NCBI GenBank assembly: GCA_046160725.1
Contig: JBJXHB010000031.1
Coordinates: 1-17,804, forward strand
DNA length: 17,804 nt
DNA from: JBJXHB01 sp046160725
GTDB taxonomy: Bacteria; Pseudomonadota; Gammaproteobacteria; Burkholderiales; Burkholderiaceae_C
Reading direction: 5' to 3'
Part shown: piece after piece, positions 8,010 through 15,541 of the stretch
Layout: each line of letters starts with the position of its first letter
Numbering within the stretch: the stretch's first letter is position 1
Position numbers and translations under genes: made by a program
Notes under the pieces: generated by a model
Databases searched by the model: none
What the model was told of the DNA's origin: nothing
The model's input: only the letters and a program-made list of their open reading frames with translations

Positions 8010-10022
8010 TCAAGGCTTCGTTCGTTTCGATGCCGCTGCTGCGTGCGGCTCGCTCAGTGCCCGCTCGATGTAGTGTCGGGCCACGCGTGTCTTTGGCACC
8101 GGCATGTCGAACCACTCGCGCACGTCCAGGTCCAGCCCGATGCCGTGCATGTAGTTGTACAGCGCCTTTTTCAAGGCGCCGCCGAGGGCGTCGTGGTCCA
8201 CGCCGGTGCTGTCGATGAAGCCCACGTCGTTGCGGGCGAAGGAGGTCGGCGGCAGCGGCAGCAACTGCACGCCGTAGTCGTCCGGATGTTGGCCGACCGG
8301 CGAATGCACGGTGCAGACAAAGCGGTGGAAGAAGCCGGACTGGATGCAGCCGGCCGCAAAGAGCTGCCGCACATATTCCAGCGCATCGACCGTGTCCTGC
8401 ACCGTCTGGCTGGGGAAGCCATACATCAGGTAGGCGTGCACCAGGATACCGGCGTCCGAGAAGCCCTTGGTGACCCGTGCCACCTGGGCCACGGACACAC
8501 CCTTCTTCATCAGCGCCAGCAGGCGGTCCGATGCCACCTCCAAGCCGCCGGAGATGGCGATGCAGCCGCTGTCCGCCAGCTGCCGGCACAGGTCCGGGGT
8601 GAAGGTCTTCTCGAACCGGATGTTGCCCCACCAGGACACCGACACCCGCCGCCGCAGCAGCTCGGCCGCCATGGCCTTGAGCGACTTGGGCGGTGCCGCC
8701 TCGTCGACCAGATGGAAGCCCGTCTGGCCGGTCTCGGCGACGATGGCCTCGATGCGGTCGACCAGGGTGGTGGCGGTGGCCGCGTCGAAACGGGAGATGT
8801 AGTCCAGCCCCACGTCGCAGAAGCTGCACTTCTTCCAGTAGCAGCCATGGGCCACGGTGAGCTTGTTCCAGCGCCCGTCGGACCACAGCCGGTGCATGGG
8901 GTTGAGCATGTCCAGCAGCGACAGGTAGCGCTGCAGCGGCAGGCCGTCCCAGGTCGGCGTGCCGACGTCGCTGAAGGGCACGTCCGGCTCGACGAAGTAG
9001 GTGAAGCGGACTTCGCGAGGGCCGGCAGGGTCATGGCCGGCGGCCGGGCGCGAGAAGGTGCGCACCAGCCGGCTGGCAGAGCGCCGGCCCTGCAGATGCT
9101 CCAGCAGCGCCAGCAACGGGCGCTCGCCGGCATCCAGCGTCACGTAGTCGAAGTAGTCAAAGACCCGTGGCTCGGCCAGCTCGCGCAGTTCGGTGTTGAC
9201 GAAGCCACCGCCCAGGACGGTGACGACTTGCGGCGCCTGCTGCTTGATGGCCTGCGCGATCCGGAAGGCGCCGTACACCGCACCCGGGAACGGCACCGAC
9301 AACAGCACGACGTCGGGCCGGTGGCGGTCGATGACTTCTGTGGTCAGCCGCTGCAGCCTGGCATCGATGAGGTTCGGCCCTGCGGCCAGGGCCTGGGCCA
9401 ACGGCTCGAAGGTGGGCTGGCTCTGGGCCAGCGCTTCGCCATAGCGCACGAACTCGAAGCGGGCATCGACCGCGTCGCGCAGCACGTCGGCCAGGTCGTT
9501 CAAGTACAGCGTGGCCAGATGGCGGGCACGGTCATGCGTGCCGAGCGCGCCGAAGGCCCAGGCCAGCCCGTCGTCTTCGTCGCCTTCGCCTGCAAAGGCT
9601 TCCAGCGCCGCGAAGCGCGGGCCCTCCGGCAGGTACTGCCGGCCGCAGATGCGGTGCATCAGCGTGGCATCGCGCCCCTGCAGGAAGGCCATCACCGGCC
9701 CGATGCATTGCAGGTGCCGCTCGAAGTGGTCGGCAAAGGCATTGACGCTGGCGCTGCGTTGTTCGACCGGCTGGGCGTCCACGGCTCCGCGCAACGCCTG
9801 CAGGCCGTCGACCGACAGCAGCGCCAGCACCAGCGCCAGGGCCAAATCCTCCTGGACCGCTGCAAACCCGCGCGAGCGCAGAAAGCCGGTCAGATAGGCC
9901 GTCGACGGATACGGCGTGTTGAGCTGCGTCATCGGCGGGATGATCGACAGCACCCGCGGTGCGGCCAGCACGGCTGGCATGGCCGGTCGATCGGGCGGCG
10001 CGTTGCGGGCTGCGGTGCTCAT
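8010..10022 (-). CDS. B12-binding-domain radical SAM protein of unknown substrate
   Basis: The 670-residue protein starts with a conserved segment (PRVLSIIPPMTQLNTPYPS, 23-40) typical of large cobalamin-type radical SAM proteins. A Rossmann-like B12-binding domain lies at about 222-312 (PDVVLLSVPFPGAVYG, TVLGGGFVNTE, DYVTLDAGE). It lacks the DxHxxG cobalamin ligand motif. The radical SAM core begins near 385. Its cluster motif HGCYWKKCSFCD gives C394, C399 and C402, spaced CX4CX2C instead of the usual CX3CX2C; I checked this against the codons. Later core motifs include LVDEAAPP (438-445), ISGGLEVASDRLL (490-502) and YLMYGFPSQT (531-540). Family knowledge: such enzymes carry out methylations, cyclisations or rearrangements, mostly uncharacterised. 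It leads a tight operon with two exported TonB-C-like proteins. The start at 10022 has no clear Shine-Dalgarno; the ATG at 9980 is an alternative. Confidence 0.92.
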   Translation of the reverse strand: MSTAARNAPPDRPAMPAVLAAPRVLSIIPPMTQLNTPYPSTAYLTGFLRSRGFAAVQEDLALALVLALLSVDGLQALRGAVDAQPVEQRSASVNAFADHFERHLQCIGPVMAFLQGRDATLMHRICGRQYLPEGPRFAALEAFAGEGDEDDGLAWAFGALGTHDRARHLATLYLNDLADVLRDAVDARFEFVRYGEALAQSQPTFEPLAQALAAGPNLIDARLQRLTTEVIDRHRPDVVLLSVPFPGAVYGAFRIAQAIKQQAPQVVTVLGGGFVNTELRELAEPRVFDYFDYVTLDAGERPLLALLEHLQGRRSASRLVRTFSRPAAGHDPAGPREVRFTYFVEPDVPFSDVGTPTWDGLPLQRYLSLLDMLNPMHRLWSDGRWNKLTVAHGCYWKKCSFCDVGLDYISRFDAATATTLVDRIEAIVAETGQTGFHLVDEAAPPKSLKAMAAELLRRRVSVSWWGNIRFEKTFTPDLCRQLADSGCIAISGGLEVASDRLLALMKKGVSVAQVARVTKGFSDAGILVHAYLMYGFPSQTVQDTVDALEYVRQLFAAGCIQSGFFHRFVCTVHSPVGQHPDDYGVQLLPLPPTSFARNDVGFIDSTGVDHDALGGALKKALYNYMHGIGLDLDVREWFDMPVPKTRVARHYIERALSEPHAAAASKRTKP

Positions 10023-10126
10023 CGGCCGTGGCCAGCGACCCGGGCCTGCTGCGCGTCATCGATACCGTTGGGCCGGGCGGGAAAGTCGGCATCCGAATCG
10101 TCCAGCCGGTCTGTCATGAGGCGCAT
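10019..10126 (-). CDS. Possible 35-codon upstream ORF ending inside the radical SAM start
   Basis: A small frame from ATG 10126 (or ATG 10117, giving 32 residues) ends in a TGA that shares ATGA with the radical SAM start codon. The peptide is acidic in its first half (several Asp), has no Cys and no hydrophobic stretch, and resembles nothing I know. No Shine-Dalgarno precedes either start. The ATGA overlap is the only positive evidence, and an open frame of this length is common in GC-rich DNA. It could act as a leader peptide that couples translation, or be chance. Confidence 0.22.
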   Translation of the reverse strand: MRLMTDRLDDSDADFPARPNGIDDAQQARVAGHGR

Positions 10127-10286
10127 CGTTGCAGCAAAGTCTGGCGATCTGATGGAACCGTCCGTTGCCCGCCACCGGTTGGCTTCGGAAGCGCGTCGGG
10201 GTCCGCGCGGCTCGGGTCTCCCCCACGTACATGGGATCGCGCCGTGGGGTGCAGCACCCTAGCATTGTCTTCCCAACCCCACACGA
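10127..10286. promoter_or_regulatory. Divergent intergenic region holding promoters for both sides
   Basis: The DNA between the minus-strand radical SAM operon and the plus-strand PEP-CTERM gene must hold at least one promoter in each direction. I find no convincing -35/-10 or -24/-12 pair. A small hairpin, gggtg-cag-caccc, lies at about 10247-10259, just before the PEP-CTERM gene, and could be an operator or part of its 5' untranslated region. Confidence 0.4.
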
Positions 10287-10298
10287 ATGGACACCGAC

Positions 10299-10856
10299 AT
10301 GAAGCGCACCGCGTTCGCCTTGGCCGCCCTGGCTCTCACGGGTGGCGCAGCCCATGCTGCAGACCCCACGGCCGTGCTCAGCCGCACCTTCACCGAGTAC
10401 ACCGGCGTCGGCCCGATCGGCAATGACAACGTCCAGGACAACGCCAACTTCTATTGGTTCTACGAGAGCACCGGCACCTGGATGGGCCAGCAGGTCAAGT
10501 CCTGGTTCCTGTTCTGGGATCCGCGCAGTTCGTTGTCGGTCGACGGCAGCGTGACCTTCGACAGCAACATTCTCTTCGTGCATGACACCCGAACGTCCCT
10601 GATCGCGACGGCCGCCTTCGGCAAGGTCGGTGTGACGTACGACTACAGCGATGCGGCGGTCGGCCTGGAGTCGGCCGACCAGGCCAACACGTCCTTCGGT
10701 GGCGCCACCCTGACACTGGCCAACACCGGCTGGACGGCCAGCAACCCCGGCGACCACATCCGCGTCATGACCGCCGTGCCGGAGCCCGGCACCTATGCCC
10801 TGCTGTTGGCCGGGTTGGGCGTTGTGGCGCTTGTCTCGCGTCGGCGCAAGGGCTGA
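10299..10856 (+). CDS. PEP-CTERM sorting domain protein
   Basis: The 185-residue protein has an N-terminal signal peptide (KRTAFALAALALTGGAAHA, cleavage AHA-AD). Its C-terminus carries a textbook PEP-CTERM signal: VPEPGTYALL from residue 160, then a hydrophobic segment, then SRRRKG. In PEP-CTERM/exosortase systems this tail is recognised and processed by an EpsH-type exosortase, and the protein is usually linked to exopolysaccharide and the cell surface. No exosortase gene is in the window. The body is rich in Thr, Ser, Asn, Asp and aromatic residues and looks like a beta-sandwich. It has no cysteine. An ATG four codons earlier (10287) is possible, but the one at 10299 opens a normal signal peptide. 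The gene stands alone, diverges from the radical SAM operon and is followed by an intrinsic terminator. Confidence 0.9.
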   Translation: MKRTAFALAALALTGGAAHAADPTAVLSRTFTEYTGVGPIGNDNVQDNANFYWFYESTGTWMGQQVKSWFLFWDPRSSLSVDGSVTFDSNILFVHDTRTSLIATAAFGKVGVTYDYSDAAVGLESADQANTSFGGATLTLANTGWTASNPGDHIRVMTAVPEPGTYALLLAGLGVVALVSRRRKG

Positions 10857-10908
10857 CGCGCTCGGAGCCAGCGCAGGCCGGCATCGCCGTCGGCTCGCCT
10901 GCCACCCC

Positions 10909-10934
10909 AGGCCGCCCACGGGCGGCCTCTTTGT
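10909..10934 (+). terminator. Intrinsic terminator of the PEP-CTERM gene
   Basis: A perfect stem, aggccgcc pairing with ggcggcct, with a 4-nt loop (10909-10928) is followed by ctttgt. It lies about 50 nt after the PEP-CTERM stop codon. The T-tract is short but the stem is strong for a GC-rich genome. Confidence 0.75.
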
Positions 10935-11042
10935 TGCCGGCCCCGGTCCGCCGCAGCCGCTGCCGCACCGGGTAAGCCCGCCCCAACCGGCAGGCGCCAT
11001 CTGGCAACTGCGCGACAGACGAGCAACGGCCCGCCGTGCCAC

Positions 11043-11047
11043 AAGGG
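11043..11047 (+). promoter_or_regulatory. Shine-Dalgarno for the aminotransferase
   Basis: AAGGG ends 5 nt before the ATG at 11053. It decides the start: the frame is open much further upstream, through the terminator and the end of the PEP-CTERM gene, but that part is not coding. Confidence 0.65.
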
Positions 11048-11052
11048 CCACC

Positions 11053-12300
11053 ATGTCTTCAGCCCCATCCCCTGCCCAGTCCCTGGATCAAGCCCTGCGC
11101 GCCCGGGCACGCCGCGTCACCCCCGGCGGCATGACCGGGCATCTCAACGCGGCGATGCTGCCGCCGGGCTATCCGCAGTTCTTCGAGCGCGGCGACGGCT
11201 GCCGACTCTGGGACGCCGATGGCCGCGTGTTCATCGACTTCATGTGCGGCTGGGGACCCAACCTGCTCGGCTACCGGCACCCGGTGGTGGAGGCCGCGGC
11301 GGCGCGCCAGCAGGCCTCGGGCGACTGCCTGAACGGACCGACGGCGCGCTTTGTCGAACTGGCCGAGCGCTTCGTCGACCGCGCCGCGCATGCCGACTGG
11401 GTGATGTTCCAGAAGAACGGCACTGACGCCACCACGGCCTGCGTGACGATCGCCCGCGCGGCCACCGGCCGGCGCAAGCTGCTGGTGGCCCAGGGCGCGT
11501 ATCACGGTGCCGACCCCTGGTGCACGCCGTCGCCGGCCGGCGTCACCGCCGAGGACCGGGCCCATCTGATCCGCTATCGCTACAACGACACCGACAGCCT
11601 GGTCGCTGCCGCCGCGGAGGCCGGTGCCGACCTGGCGGCGGTGTTGGCGTCATCGTTCAAGCATGACATGGGCGTGGACCTGGCCTTGCCAACCGCGCCG
11701 TTCGCCGAGCAGGTGCGTGCGCTGTGCGACCGCACCGGCGCCGCGCTCATCCTGGACGAGGTGCGGGCGGGCTACCGCCTGCACCCGGGCGGCAGCTGGG
11801 AGCTGCTGGGCATCCGGCCGGACCTCTGCGCCTGGAGCAAGGCCATCGCCAATGGCTACGCACTCGCGGCGGTGACCGGCATCGACAGCCTGCGCGACGC
11901 CGCCACGCGAATCTTCACCACCGGCTCGTTCTGGTCCGGCGGCGTGGCCATGGCGGCGGCGCTGGCGACCATGGACGTGGCCGACGGGCAGGACCTGGTC
12001 GGCCATCTGCAACGCGTCGGCCTGCGCCTGCGGCAGGGCATTGCCGCGCAAGCGGCCGGCCATGGCGTCCCGGTCCGCCAGAGCGGCCCGGCACAGATGC
12101 CGCTGATCCTGGTCGACGACGACCCGGCGGGCGAGAAGGGCCAGCACTTCTGCGCCCAGGCGCTGCAGCACGGCGTGTACCTGCATCCACGGCACAACAT
12201 GTTCCTGTCGCTGGCGCACACCGATACCGACATCGACCAGGCCCTGGTGGCCACCGACCTCGCGTTCCGCTCGGTGGCCGCGCGTTTCGGTCACACCTAA
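11053..12300 (+). CDS. Class III PLP-dependent aminotransferase (glutamate-1-semialdehyde aminomutase-like)
   Basis: The 415-residue protein is a fold-type I, class III aminotransferase close to the GSA-aminomutase branch, shown by the N-terminal RVTPGGMTGHLN and FIDFMCGWGPNLLGYRHP. The cofactor region is clear: NGTDATTAC binds the phosphate, QGAYHGADPW is the usual strand after it, ILDEVRAGYR holds D235 that pairs with the pyridine nitrogen, and WSKAIANGYALAAVTG holds the Schiff-base lysine K263. GSFWSGGVAMAAALATMDV follows as in the family. It has no signal peptide and should be cytoplasmic. It is unlikely to be HemL itself: the gene pairs with an acylase 9 nt downstream, and typical HemL motifs around the active site differ (NGTDAT in place of SGTEA). 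More likely it transaminates or isomerises an amino compound released by that acylase. That role is inference. Confidence 0.9.
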   Translation: MSSAPSPAQSLDQALRARARRVTPGGMTGHLNAAMLPPGYPQFFERGDGCRLWDADGRVFIDFMCGWGPNLLGYRHPVVEAAAARQQASGDCLNGPTARFVELAERFVDRAAHADWVMFQKNGTDATTACVTIARAATGRRKLLVAQGAYHGADPWCTPSPAGVTAEDRAHLIRYRYNDTDSLVAAAAEAGADLAAVLASSFKHDMGVDLALPTAPFAEQVRALCDRTGAALILDEVRAGYRLHPGGSWELLGIRPDLCAWSKAIANGYALAAVTGIDSLRDAATRIFTTGSFWSGGVAMAAALATMDVADGQDLVGHLQRVGLRLRQGIAAQAAGHGVPVRQSGPAQMPLILVDDDPAGEKGQHFCAQALQHGVYLHPRHNMFLSLAHTDTDIDQALVATDLAFRSVAARFGHT

Positions 12301-12302
12301 GG
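12299..12302 (+). promoter_or_regulatory. Shine-Dalgarno of the acylase overlapping the aminotransferase stop
   Basis: AAGG formed partly by the TAA stop codon lies 7 nt before the acylase ATG at 12310. Ribosomes finishing the first gene would sit on this site, which points to translational coupling. Confidence 0.55.
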
Positions 12303-12309
12303 CCCATCG

Positions 12310-14610
12310 ATGAACCCGACACCGCCCTCACCCGCTGACCCGCAGACGCTGCGCCTGCCCGGGCTCGAAGCCCCGGTGCTGGTCTGCCGCGACACCTGGG
12401 GCATACCGCATGTCCGGGCCCGCAGCAGCCACGATGCCTATTTCGCGCAGGGATTCGTGCATGCCGAGGACCGCCTGTGGCAGATGGACGCCGCGCGGCG
12501 GCGCATGCAGGGCCGCTGGGCGGAATGGGTCGGCCCATCCGGCGTTGCGGCCGACACGCTGGCGCGGCGGCTGGGCGTGGTGGCCTCCTGTCAGCGCGAC
12601 CTGGCCGCCCTGCTGCCGCCGACGCGCGAAATGCTGCAGGCCTATGCCGACGGCGTGAACGCCTGGCTGGCGCTGGGCCGGCCGCTGCCGCCCGAGTACA
12701 CCCATGCCGGCACAACGCCCGAGCCCTGGCTGCCCTGGCACAGCATCGCGGCCATGCGCCAGCGCGGCTACCTGATGGGCTCGCTGTGGTTCAAGCTCTG
12801 GCGCGCCGTGGCCTTGCAGCATGTACCCCCGGGCGAGGTGGTCAAGCTGCGCTACGACGACGGTGGTGCGGACCGGCTGTGCGTGCCACCCGGTGCGGAC
12901 GGTCAGCGCTGGGTGGCCGGCCTGCAGGACCTGGCGCCGTCCATGGCGGCACTGGCCGAGATGTCCGGCGGCGATGCCACCGGCGGTGGCAGCAACAACT
13001 GGGCGGTGGCCCCAGGGCGCACGGCCAGCGGCCGCCCCCTGCTGGCAGGCGACCCGCACCGGGTGTTCGAGCTGCCGGGCATGTACGCGCAGGGTCATCT
13101 GGCCTGCGACACATTCGACGCCATCGGCCTGGCGGTGCCGGGCGTGCCGGGGTTTCCGCACTTCGGGCACAACGGCCGCGTCGCCTGGTGCGTGACCCAT
13201 GCCTTTGCCGACATCCACGACCTGTTTGTTGAACGCTTCAAGTCCAACGGCGACGCGTTGTCCTGTGCGTTCCGCGACGAATGGCGGCCGGTGCAGCAGC
13301 GCCGTGAGCAGATCCAGGTGCGCGGGGGCAGCCTGGTCGACATCGACATCGTCGAAACCGGTCACGGCCCGGTCATCGCCGGCGATGTGGCGCGCGGCCA
13401 CGGGCTGGTGCTGCGCTCGATGCAATTCATCCCCATTGACCGGTCCTTCGACTGCCTGCATCCCATGCTGAGCGCGCCGGACGTGCCGGCGCTATATGAG
13501 TCCACCCGCGGCTGGGGCCTGATCGACCACCACCTGGTGGCCGCCGACACCAGCGGCCACATCGGCCACCGGGTGCGGGCCCTGGTGCCGCGGCGCCCGC
13601 GCCGCAACGGCTGGCTACCGGTGCCCGGCTGGAGCGGCGAGCACGAATGGGATGGTGTCGTGCCGTTCGAGCAGATGCCAAACAGCCTGGACCCGGCCCG
13701 CGGCTACCTGGTCACCGCCAACAACCGTTTCGTCGCCGATGATCGTCCGGGCAACGACACCTACTTTCTGACGGACTGCCACCCGCCCTACCGGGCACAG
13801 CGCGTGGAGGCCATGCTCGATGCCCTGCCGCAGGCCACGGTGGACGACATGGCGCGCATGCACCGCGATGTCACCAGCCTGTCGGCGCCGGTGTTCCAGC
13901 GGGTGCTGGCCGGCCTGGCGGTGCCGGACCCGGCCCAGGCGGCGCTGCGCGACGCCATCGTGGGCTGGGACGGCCAGCTGCAGGCGGCCTCCAGCGGCGC
14001 GGCGGCCTACTCGGCCTTCCGCTGGCAGCTGGCGGCCGTGCTGGCCGAGCGCAGCGGCCTGGCGCGGGCGGCCGGACATCCGTGGATGAAGCTTCCGCCG
14101 GGCGTGTCGCCCGTGCTCCAGCTGTGGTGGACCCTGCCGCAGCTGGTCCGCACCGACGACACGGGGCTGCTGATGGGCTCGACCTGGCCGCAGGCCTTTG
14201 CCGACGCCCTGCAGCGCACCGCGGCTGGCTTCCCGGGTGGCCTGTGGGGAGCGCATCACCGGGCTCGCCTGATGCATCCGCTGGCCGGTCTGTCGGACGC
14301 CGCTGCGCAGGCACTGGGTCTGGCCGGCCTGCCCGTCAGCGGCGACAACGACTGCGTGATGGCCAATGGATGCGTGCCGGCCCTGGGGCTGGACGCCGGC
14401 TATGGCGCCGTGGCGCGCTATGTGTTTGACGTCGGCAATTGGGACGCCAGCCGCTGGATCGTGCTGGATGGCGTCAGCGGCATCGCTGGCCATCCGCACC
14501 ACGGCGACCAGCATGCCGCCTGGGCGCGGGGTGACCTGGTGCCCATGCTGTACAGCTGGGACGCGGTGTCACATGCGGCCCAGGGCCGGCAGTACGTCCT
14601 GACGCCATAG
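12310..14610 (+). CDS. Penicillin amidase family Ntn-hydrolase (N-acyl amidohydrolase)
   Basis: The 766-residue protein is an N-terminal nucleophile hydrolase of the penicillin G amidase/AHL acylase family, made as one precursor and self-cleaved. The expected cleavage is before S228 in GGGSNNWAV, giving an alpha chain of 227 residues and a beta chain of 539. Family landmarks are VCRDTWGIPHVRA and FAQGFVHAEDRLWQMD in the alpha chain. In the beta chain are LAGDPHRVFELPGMY, GVPGFPHFGHNGRVAW, VTANNRF, and near the C-terminus DGVSGIAGHPHHGDQHAAW. Most relatives are periplasmic, but the sequence here begins with a short polar, Pro-rich stretch and goes straight into the first domain strand, so no signal peptide is visible and it is probably cytoplasmic. 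The substrate (N-acyl amino acid, acyl-homoserine lactone, other amide) cannot be told. Its position 9 nt after the aminotransferase suggests one pathway. Confidence 0.92.
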   Translation: MNPTPPSPADPQTLRLPGLEAPVLVCRDTWGIPHVRARSSHDAYFAQGFVHAEDRLWQMDAARRRMQGRWAEWVGPSGVAADTLARRLGVVASCQRDLAALLPPTREMLQAYADGVNAWLALGRPLPPEYTHAGTTPEPWLPWHSIAAMRQRGYLMGSLWFKLWRAVALQHVPPGEVVKLRYDDGGADRLCVPPGADGQRWVAGLQDLAPSMAALAEMSGGDATGGGSNNWAVAPGRTASGRPLLAGDPHRVFELPGMYAQGHLACDTFDAIGLAVPGVPGFPHFGHNGRVAWCVTHAFADIHDLFVERFKSNGDALSCAFRDEWRPVQQRREQIQVRGGSLVDIDIVETGHGPVIAGDVARGHGLVLRSMQFIPIDRSFDCLHPMLSAPDVPALYESTRGWGLIDHHLVAADTSGHIGHRVRALVPRRPRRNGWLPVPGWSGEHEWDGVVPFEQMPNSLDPARGYLVTANNRFVADDRPGNDTYFLTDCHPPYRAQRVEAMLDALPQATVDDMARMHRDVTSLSAPVFQRVLAGLAVPDPAQAALRDAIVGWDGQLQAASSGAAAYSAFRWQLAAVLAERSGLARAAGHPWMKLPPGVSPVLQLWWTLPQLVRTDDTGLLMGSTWPQAFADALQRTAAGFPGGLWGAHHRARLMHPLAGLSDAAAQALGLAGLPVSGDNDCVMANGCVPALGLDAGYGAVARYVFDVGNWDASRWIVLDGVSGIAGHPHHGDQHAAWARGDLVPMLYSWDAVSHAAQGRQYVLTP

Positions 14611-14650
14611 GGCACCGGTCGCCGCGGCACCGCAGCGCCGTCGTCCCACC

Positions 14651-15541
14651 CTAGGCTGCGGTGCTGCGGGCCGCGTTGTCGGCAATGCCGGCGGCAAACC
14701 GCGGCAGCAGTTCCAGCGGCAGGTCGTGGCCCATGCCGTCGATGAAGTCGGCCCGCGCCCCTTTCATGAGGCGCATCAGGTCCTCGCCGGCTGCCAGCGG
14801 GATCAGTGGGTCGGCCTTGCCGTGGATGACCAGCGTCGGCGCCTGTATCTGGGACAGCATGGCGCTGCGGTCACCATCGGCGGCGATGGCCACCAGTTGC
14901 CGCGCCGAGCCGGCCGGATTGACGCTGCGCCGCATCGAGGCTGCGACCCGCTCGCGCAGGCGCTGCGGGTCGGGCGGGTACGCCGGGCTGCCGATCAGGC
15001 TGAACAAGCGGATGCCATGGGCCACCCAGTCGTCGAAGGCGGTGCCGCTGGGCCGCGCCACCAGCGCGCGCCGGATGCGCAACGCCGGCTGGGGCAGCCG
15101 GCGAGCGCCGGATGAGGTCATCAACAGGGTCAGGCTGCGCACGCGCTGCGGGTGCCGCGCCGCCAGGTGCTGGGCCACCATGCCGCCCATAGAGGCGCCG
15201 CAGACATGCGCCGCCGACACGCCCAGCGCATCCAGAACGCCGGCGCAGTCGGCCGCCATGTCACCGATGCCGTAGGGCGCACGCACCGGCAGGTGCAGCA
15301 TGTGGCGCAGCACCGCCAGGCCCACGTTCGGCAGTCCCAGGTGGTGCAGATGGGTGCTGAGCCCGATGTCGCGGTTGTCCGGCCGGATCACCCGGAAACC
15401 CCGCCCGACAAGGTCGGCGACCAGCTCCGGCGGCCAGGCCGTGAGCTGCATGCTCAGGCCCATGATGAGCAACACCACCGGCCCGTCGCGCGGGCCCTCG
15501 TCCTCGACCTCGATGTCCAGGCCGTTGGCGCGGACTTTCAT
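14651..15541 (-). CDS. Alpha/beta hydrolase (esterase/lipase type)
   Basis: The 296-residue protein is a classical alpha/beta hydrolase. The oxyanion-hole segment is LLIMGLSMQLTAW, the nucleophile elbow GASMGG places Ser117, the acid is D244 in HGKADPLIP, and the histidine is H272 in GMGHDLP. This complete triad supports ester or related hydrolysis; NRDIGLSTHL (56-65) is common in the branch with short-chain or polyketide-like esters. No signal peptide is seen, so it is probably cytoplasmic. I chose ATG 15541 because it overlaps the stop of the preceding hydrolase gene (ATGA) and has AAGG 4 nt upstream; the longer frame reaches into that gene in a different phase. It ends the minus-strand lipid operon and converges on the acylase gene with a 40-nt gap that holds no good terminator. 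Confidence 0.9.
   Translation of the reverse strand: MKVRANGLDIEVEDEGPRDGPVVLLIMGLSMQLTAWPPELVADLVGRGFRVIRPDNRDIGLSTHLHHLGLPNVGLAVLRHMLHLPVRAPYGIGDMAADCAGVLDALGVSAAHVCGASMGGMVAQHLAARHPQRVRSLTLLMTSSGARRLPQPALRIRRALVARPSGTAFDDWVAHGIRLFSLIGSPAYPPDPQRLRERVAASMRRSVNPAGSARQLVAIAADGDRSAMLSQIQAPTLVIHGKADPLIPLAAGEDLMRLMKGARADFIDGMGHDLPLELLPRFAAGIADNAARSTAA

Noticed and set aside
8008..8886. N-terminal extension of the 435-residue TonB-C-like protein
   Set aside because: The frame is open upstream but overlaps the radical SAM coding sequence in another phase. The ATG at 8007 begins a proper signal peptide and follows the radical SAM stop by 2 nt.
7815..10262. An 815-codon plus-strand open frame
   Set aside because: It is antisense to the radical SAM gene, whose cluster and core motifs are clear. 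The plus-strand product is His/Gln/Arg-rich without any recognisable domain.
14611..14650. Possible bidirectional terminator between the convergent acylase and hydrolase genes
   Set aside because: The 40-nt gap has only short, imperfect GC stems and no T-tract on either strand.
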